From Clostridia bacterium (lineage in GTDB: Bacteria > Bacillota > Clostridia > Oscillospirales > Acutalibacteraceae): a DNA stretch of 10,667 bases. The notes under the pieces were generated by a model that ran no database searches, had not been told where the DNA came from, and saw nothing but the letters and a program-made list of their open reading frames with translations. The position numbers and the translations under genes were made by a program. The stretch spans positions 1 to 10,667 of the forward strand of contig CAAGGN010000242.1 in NCBI GenBank assembly GCA_900769375.1. The letters run 5' to 3'. Every line of letters begins with the position of its first letter. The stretch's first letter is position 1. Positions 7,038-10,667 of the stretch are shown here, piece by piece.

Positions 7038-7066
7038 TTGACAAAGCGCAAGAAATCATATATCAT
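7038..7066 (+). promoter_or_regulatory. Promoter of tRNA-Leu
   Basis: Consensus -35 TTGACA (7038-7043), a 17-base spacer and -10 TATCAT (7061-7066) place the expected start a few bases before the mature tRNA 5' end at 7076. The very short leader is usual for a single tRNA gene. Confidence 0.85.
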
Positions 7067-7075
7067 ATTTGATAT

Positions 7076-7162
7076 GCCGCTGTGGCGGAATAGGCAGACG
7101 CAAGGGACTTAAAATCCCTCGGTGGCAACACCGTACCGGTTCAAGTCCGGTCAGCGGCACCA
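7076..7162 (+). tRNA. tRNA-Leu (anticodon UAA)
   Basis: Decodes UUA (and UUG by wobble). The acceptor stem is GCCGCTG with CAGCGGC, and discriminator A and an encoded CCA (7160-7162) follow. The anticodon arm is AGGGA-CTTAAAA-TCCCT with TAA at 7110-7112. A long class II variable arm CGGTG-GCAA-CACCG (7120-7133) and a T arm CCGG-TTCAAGT-CCGG are present. The long variable arm with this anticodon fixes the identity as leucine. All arms pair cleanly, so the gene looks intact. Confidence 0.98.
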
Positions 7163-7163
7163 T

Positions 7164-7197
7164 TATCCCTTGACGATTGTTCAAGGGATATTTTTTT
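7164..7197 (+). terminator. Intrinsic terminator directly after tRNA-Leu
   Basis: A 10-bp stem TATCCCTTGA / TCAAGGGATA with a 7-base loop is followed by seven T (7191-7197). It begins two bases after the encoded CCA. The ribosome binding site of the next gene, GAGG at 7198-7201, starts at once after the T-run, so the terminator also forms the leader of that gene. Confidence 0.9.
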
Positions 7198-7207
7198 GAG
7201 GTATGTT

Positions 7208-7933
7208 ATGGAGACAAAATTCACGAAAACTATACAAATACCCTTAAGCATTTGCGATAATAAAGGCAAATTGAGTATACCCTCAATTTTCTCGCTTTTT
7301 ATGGATATGGCAACCTTTCACGCCGCAGAACTTGGTATTGGAATGGATAAATTGGGTCCAAAGGGGCTTTTCTGGTTGACAGTTAAAACAAAAATAAAAA
7401 TACATAGGCGCCCTGCTATGTTAGAAAAGGTTGACGCGGTTACCTGGCCGCAAAAGCCCAACCGAATCCGTTTTAATAGATTTTACACCATCAACAAAAA
7501 TGATGAAGTGCTTGTAGAAGGTAAAACCGAATGGGCGATTATAGATACCAATTCCGGCAAACTGCAAAAAGCCGAAGATATATATCCAGATTACATTAAA
7601 CATTCGGAAGATACCGTCTGTGATACGCCGTTTGAAAGATTTAATCCGGATTTGACAAATGCCGAAAATATTGGAACCTATACCGTCAAATCTACCGATA
7701 TCGATATGGGCAATCATATGAATAACGCCGCATATATACGGGCGTTTTTTGGATTCATTTCTTGCGAGGAATTGGCAAATCGCGAACCGACGGATATAGA
7801 AATTATATTTAAATCGCCTTGCTTTGAAGATGAAATTTTATATGTAAAAAGGATAAAAAATGATATGAATTTTCATCTTGCATTTCTGCATAGTGACAAT
7901 TCTTTGGCTTCTGTAATTAAATTTTCTTACTAA
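7208..7933 (+). CDS. Acyl-ACP thioesterase (FatA/FatB-type, bacterial)
   Basis: Expected to hydrolyse acyl-acyl carrier protein to free fatty acid, ending or diverting fatty-acid synthesis in the cytoplasm. The 241-residue product matches the bacterial double-hotdog acyl-ACP thioesterase family (PF01643) in length and pattern. The first hotdog (about 1-135) has FSLFMDMATFHAAELG and FWLTVKTKIKIHRRP, then TWPQKPNRIRFNRFY and EGKTEWAIID. The second (about 155-241) has STDIDMGNHMNNAAYIRA, the segment that carries catalytic Asp/Asn/His in plant enzymes. Here D166 and H170 are present, but the usual D-x-N-x-H reads D-M-G-N-H. The ATG at 7208 has GAGG six bases upstream; an in-frame TTG at 7196 lies within the terminator U-tract and was set aside. 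No separate promoter is visible, so expression probably depends on read-through from the tRNA. Confidence 0.88.
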   Translation: METKFTKTIQIPLSICDNKGKLSIPSIFSLFMDMATFHAAELGIGMDKLGPKGLFWLTVKTKIKIHRRPAMLEKVDAVTWPQKPNRIRFNRFYTINKNDEVLVEGKTEWAIIDTNSGKLQKAEDIYPDYIKHSEDTVCDTPFERFNPDLTNAENIGTYTVKSTDIDMGNHMNNAAYIRAFFGFISCEELANREPTDIEIIFKSPCFEDEILYVKRIKNDMNFHLAFLHSDNSLASVIKFSY

Positions 7934-7936
7934 ATC

Positions 7937-7977
7937 TAACCTACCGTTTTTCAAATTTACGACGGTAGGTTATTTTT
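7937..7977 (+). terminator. Intrinsic terminator of the thioesterase gene
   Basis: An 11-bp stem (TAACCTACCGT with ACGGTAGGTTA, arms 7937-7947 and 7962-7972) with a 14-base AT-rich loop is followed by TTTTT. It starts three bases after the thioesterase stop codon and separates that gene from the arginine operon. Confidence 0.9.
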
Positions 7978-7994
7978 ATATGAATCAAAATATT

Positions 7995-8029
7995 AAATAT
8001 GCATAAATATTGCATATTTTTGCAATATT
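7995..8029. promoter_or_regulatory. Overlapping dyads upstream of argC, candidate ArgR operator
   Basis: Two perfect 9-bp-armed inverted repeats share their middle arm. AAATATGCA (7995-8003) pairs with TGCATATTT (8011-8019), and AATATTGCA (8006-8014) pairs with TGCAATATT (8021-8029). TGCA cores therefore recur at 8000, 8011 and 8021, about one helical turn apart. AT-rich dyads with half-sites one turn apart upstream of argC are what ArgR/AhrC sites look like, although the half-site here is TGCAT rather than the usual TGAAT. The role is inferred from position and symmetry only. Confidence 0.55.
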
Positions 8030-8041
8030 GGAAAATTTTTT

Positions 8042-8058
8042 TAGCATAAATATCGGAT
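8042..8058. promoter_or_regulatory. Degenerate repeat of the operator-like element next to the -35
   Basis: TAGCATAAATATCGGAT repeats the core of the upstream dyad (ATGCATAAATATTGCAT at 7999-8015), including an exact GCATAAATAT ten-mer, displaced by 43 bases or about four helical turns. It ends six bases before the argC -35, a fitting place for a second repressor contact. Inference only. Confidence 0.4.
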
Positions 8059-8064
8059 TTTTAC

Positions 8065-8093
8065 TTGACACCGCGTGAATACTCTTGTATAAT
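8065..8093 (+). promoter_or_regulatory. Sigma-A promoter of argCJB
   Basis: Full-consensus -35 TTGACA (8065-8070), a 17-base spacer and -10 TATAAT (8088-8093). The start is expected near 8100, leaving a leader of only about 27 bases before the argC ATG, too short for a riboswitch or T-box. Control should therefore act on initiation, fitting the dyads just upstream. Confidence 0.92.
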
Positions 8094-8126
8094 TATGCTT
8101 AATTATTATATAAGTAGGTATTCCAT

Positions 8127-9047
8127 ATGACGAAAGTTTTTATTGATGGAAGCTCCGGTACCACCGGTCTTCGAATTAATGATAGATTATCGGGACGAAA
8201 CGATATAGAACTGCTTTCCATACCCGACGAACTTCGAAAAGATATAAAAACAAAAACAGAGATTATAAATTCCGCAGATATTGTTTTTTTATGTTTACCC
8301 GACGCCGCGGCAATCGAATCGGTAGGTCTGGTCAAAAACAATAATACTGTAATAATCGATACCTCAACCGCACACAGAACTTTGGACGGTTGGACGTACG
8401 GCTTTCCCGAACTAATCGGTACAGAAAAAATCAAAACATCAAAAAGAATTGCAAACCCCGGTTGCCATGCAAGCGGCTTTGTAGCGCTTATCAAGCCGCT
8501 AATTGATAATGGGCTAATAAAAACTTCTACCCTGCTTTCCTGCTTTTCACTTACGGGATATTCCGGCGGCGGTAAAGGGATGATTGCAGAATATGAAAGT
8601 CAGGATATCAATTCTCTGTATTTGGCGCCCCGTCAGTATGGCCTCACACAAAGCCACAAGCATTTAAAGGAAATGGCTAAAATATCAGGTCTTGAAAACG
8701 CGCCTATATTTTCCCCGATTGTTGCAAATTTTTATAGCGGTATGGAAGTAACCGTTTCTTTATTTAAAAAAGATTTAATCGGTGATATTGATAGCATTAA
8801 AACCGTTTATAAATCAACCTATCAAAACGGCTTGGTAAAATTCTGTGATAACACCAAAGAAAACGGATTCTTATCGGCAAATGCGTTGTCAGGTCGGGAT
8901 GATATGGAAATTACAGTGCACGGAAATGAAGATAGAATCATCCTTGTCGCCCGATTTGATAATCTTGGCAAAGGTGCCAGCGGCGCCGCCATTCAAAATA
9001 TGAATATAGTTATGGGAACCGACCAAAACAAAGGTCTTAAAATTTAA
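8127..9047 (+). CDS. argC: N-acetyl-gamma-glutamyl-phosphate reductase, class 2 (ArgC)
   Basis: Third step of arginine synthesis: NADPH-dependent reduction of N-acetylglutamyl-5-phosphate to the semialdehyde. The product is 306 residues and follows the short class 2 pattern, not the class 1 form of about 345 residues known from Bacillus. The N-terminus reads KVFIDGSSGTTGLRI (nucleotide-binding turn), followed by IVFLCLPDAAA, IDTSTAHR, WTYGFPEL, NPGCHASGF with the catalytic Cys at 113, GYSGGGKGMI, and a closing DNLGKGASGAAIQNMN. The family more often has NPGCYPTG at the active site; here it is NPGCHASG. The start is the first ATG, with a modest AGTAGGT site seven bases upstream. It is followed after 12 bases by argJ. 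Confidence 0.93.
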   Translation: MTKVFIDGSSGTTGLRINDRLSGRNDIELLSIPDELRKDIKTKTEIINSADIVFLCLPDAAAIESVGLVKNNNTVIIDTSTAHRTLDGWTYGFPELIGTEKIKTSKRIANPGCHASGFVALIKPLIDNGLIKTSTLLSCFSLTGYSGGGKGMIAEYESQDINSLYLAPRQYGLTQSHKHLKEMAKISGLENAPIFSPIVANFYSGMEVTVSLFKKDLIGDIDSIKTVYKSTYQNGLVKFCDNTKENGFLSANALSGRDDMEITVHGNEDRIILVARFDNLGKGASGAAIQNMNIVMGTDQNKGLKI

Positions 9048-9059
9048 CGGAGGCAATTT

Positions 9060-10274
9060 ATGAAATTAATCAGTGGCGGCGTTTGCGCCGCAAAAGGTTT
9101 TAAAGCAAACGGAATTCACTGCGGAATAAGAAAAAACCGCACTAAAAGAGATTTGGCGCTAATAGTAAGTGATGTACGCGCTACTGCCGCGGCCGTTTAT
9201 ACAACTAATTTAGTTAAGGGCGCGCCGCTTACTGTTACTAAAGAACATATAAGCGACGGTTCTGCCAGTGCCATTATCTGCAATAGCGGTAACGCTAACA
9301 CTTGTAATGCTAACGGCATAGAAATTGCCGAAGAAATGAGCAATATTTTAGCAGATGCCATAAATATTAGTTCTTCCGATGTAGTGGTCGCATCCACGGG
9401 CGTTATCGGACAACCTTTGGATATAACCCCCATTAAAAACGGTATGAAAGAACTTGCCGACGGACTCGATTATGATAAAAGCACCTACGCTGCGGAAGCA
9501 ATAATGACTACCGATACTATCGATAAACAAGTTGCTGTGGAATTCGAGATAGGCGGAAAAATCTGTAAAATCGGCGGTATTGCAAAAGGAAGCGGAATGA
9601 TTCATCCAAATATGGCTACTATGCTGGTGTTTATCACCACCGATGTCGCCATATCTCCTCAAATGTTATCGGCGGCGCTCAGCACCGATATCAGCAATAC
9701 ATTTAATATGGTAAGTGTTGACGGAGATACCTCCACCAATGATATGGTAACCGTTCTCGCTAACGGTCTTGCAGGTAATGAGGAAATAACATCTTTCAAC
9801 GATAATTACGCCACCTTTGTTGAAGCGCTTAATACAGTTACTGTTCATCTTTGCCGTATGATTGCAGGCGATGGCGAAGGCGCCACAAAGCTTCTTGAAT
9901 GTAAAGTTACGGGCGCAGAAAATTTAGGTATTGCCAAAACCGTTGCAAAAAGCGTTATTTGTTCAAGTTTATTAAAAGCGGCAATGTTTGGCGCAGATGC
10001 TAACTGGGGTAGAGTTTTATGCGCCATAGGATATAGCGGCGCCGATGTGGACGTAAGCAAAATTGATGTTGCTTTTAAATCTGCCAAGGGTGAAATCTCG
10101 GTTTGCAAAAACGGCGCAGGCATAGAATTTTCCGAAGAAAAAGCCAAGGAAATTCTATTGGAAAAAGAGATAGAAATTTTGGTAAATCTGGGTGACGGAG
10201 AATACGATTCTTGCGCTTGGGGTTGCGACCTTACTTATGACTATGTAAAAATCAACGGTGATTACCGCACTTAA
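9060..10274 (+). CDS. argJ: Bifunctional glutamate N-acetyltransferase / ornithine acetyltransferase ArgJ
   Basis: Moves the acetyl group from N-acetylornithine to glutamate, releasing ornithine and regenerating N-acetylglutamate; many ArgJ enzymes also make N-acetylglutamate from acetyl-CoA. The 404-residue product is full length. Visible are the opening GGVCAAKGFKANGIHCGIR, ICNSGNAN (73-80), STGVIGQPL (112-120, with the T113/G114 oxyanion pair) and the self-cleavage site IHPNMATML, where T187 would become the nucleophile at the N-terminus of the beta chain. CNSG-type and MVSVDGDTSTND segments follow, and the conserved C-terminus is DLTYDYVKINGDYRT. CGGAGG lies six bases before the ATG. Whether it is bifunctional cannot be read from the sequence; no argA-like gene is in the window. 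Confidence 0.96.
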   Translation: MKLISGGVCAAKGFKANGIHCGIRKNRTKRDLALIVSDVRATAAAVYTTNLVKGAPLTVTKEHISDGSASAIICNSGNANTCNANGIEIAEEMSNILADAINISSSDVVVASTGVIGQPLDITPIKNGMKELADGLDYDKSTYAAEAIMTTDTIDKQVAVEFEIGGKICKIGGIAKGSGMIHPNMATMLVFITTDVAISPQMLSAALSTDISNTFNMVSVDGDTSTNDMVTVLANGLAGNEEITSFNDNYATFVEALNTVTVHLCRMIAGDGEGATKLLECKVTGAENLGIAKTVAKSVICSSLLKAAMFGADANWGRVLCAIGYSGADVDVSKIDVAFKSAKGEISVCKNGAGIEFSEEKAKEILLEKEIEILVNLGDGEYDSCAWGCDLTYDYVKINGDYRT

Positions 10275-10284
10275 GAGGTTAATT

Positions 10285-10667
10285 ATGGAACAGAATTTAG
10301 TTTTTTCAAATGCTCAAAGAGCTGAGGTTTTAACTCAGGCCCTTCCCTACATACGCCTTTATAACGGAAAGGTTATTGTAATAAAATACGGCGGTAACGC
10401 TATGATAGACGAACAATTAAAGCAACAGGTTATGGAAGATATTGTTCTTTTATGGCTTATCGGTGTTAAGATTGTTCTTGTACACGGTGGCGGTCCCGAA
10501 ATTAATGACCTTATGAATAAACTCGGTAAAAAACCGCAGTTTGTTGATGGGTTGAGGGTTACCGATAAAGAAACTGTTGATATAGTTCAGATGGTACTTG
10601 CGGGCAAGGTTAATAAAACACTCGTTAATCTTCTCGAAATGAAGGGCGGCAAAGCTATGGGAATTTC
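10285..10667 (+). CDS. argB: Acetylglutamate kinase ArgB (3' end beyond window)
   Basis: Phosphorylates N-acetylglutamate with ATP, the second and usually controlling step of arginine synthesis. The first 127 residues are present; the window edge cuts the gene. KYGGNAM (34-40) and VHGGGPEIN (66-74) are the amino-acid-kinase ATP and substrate loops, and FVDGLRVTD (87-95) is the family's substrate-side motif. About 27 residues precede the first core strand and contain ALPYIRLYNGK. Such an N-terminal helix is a mark of arginine-inhibited hexameric enzymes, so feedback inhibition by arginine is plausible, though the C-terminal part that would support it is missing. GAGG lies six bases before the ATG and ten bases separate it from argJ. 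Confidence 0.96.
   Translation, partial: MEQNLVFSNAQRAEVLTQALPYIRLYNGKVIVIKYGGNAMIDEQLKQQVMEDIVLLWLIGVKIVLVHGGGPEINDLMNKLGKKPQFVDGLRVTDKETVDIVQMVLAGKVNKTLVNLLEMKGGKAMGI

Noticed and set aside
7196..7207. TTG at 7196 as the start of the thioesterase
   Set aside because: It lies in the terminator T-run with no upstream ribosome binding site; the GAGG at 7198-7201 serves ATG 7208.
8094..8126. Riboswitch or T-box leader before argC
   Set aside because: The consensus promoter leaves only about 27 bases of leader, too short for such an element, and no T-box or terminator hairpin is seen.
9197..9662. Minus-strand frames of 78-104 codons opposite argJ
   Set aside because: They are antisense to conserved argJ coding sequence and lack ribosome binding sites and recognisable motifs.
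1..10667. Mobile elements, CRISPR repeats, defence genes
   Set aside because: No transposase, integrase, long repeats or spacer array was found; gene content is conserved housekeeping throughout.

Overview
The window looks like part of a chromosome from a spore-forming, low-G+C Gram-positive bacterium, most likely a clostridial (Oscillospirales/Ruminococcaceae-like) lineage. The grounds are a ctsR-mcsA-mcsB-clpC operon, a yunB-type sporulation gene, strong AGGAGG-like ribosome binding sites, near-consensus sigma-A promoters, AT-rich DNA and intrinsic terminators. No mobile element, CRISPR array or rRNA was seen. Most of the window is conserved housekeeping content; what stands out lies mainly in the regulatory spacers and one very small gene.

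Left part (1-3986, minus strand): the class III heat-shock operon, transcribed ctsR > mcsA > mcsB > clpC. The 3' end of clpC lies beyond the left edge. CtsR represses the operon. McsA activates the protein arginine kinase McsB, which marks proteins with phosphoarginine for ClpC-ClpP. The promoter sits between two oppositely oriented CtsR-box-like heptad pairs, and every gene junction places a stop codon on or beside the next ribosome binding site.

Middle (3987-7010): a divergently read 42-codon gene (plus strand) encodes a tiny Cys/Gly/Asn-rich protein with a short hydrophobic core. It ends at a perfect 15-bp hairpin that can also terminate ligA, which arrives from the opposite side. ligA (NAD+-dependent DNA ligase) is preceded by a yunB-like sporulation gene in an apparent two-gene operon with its own sigma-A-like promoter.

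Right part (7011-10667, plus strand): a tRNA-Leu(UAA) with its own promoter is followed at once by an intrinsic terminator whose U-tract runs into the ribosome binding site of an acyl-ACP thioesterase gene. After a further terminator come a dyad-rich candidate arginine-repressor region, a consensus sigma-A promoter, and the arginine genes argC (class 2), argJ and the start of argB. These cover the acetyl cycle: ArgJ moves acetyl from N-acetylornithine to glutamate, ArgB phosphorylates N-acetylglutamate, and ArgC reduces the acyl phosphate.

All identifications are from reading motifs and remembered family patterns; no database search was run.
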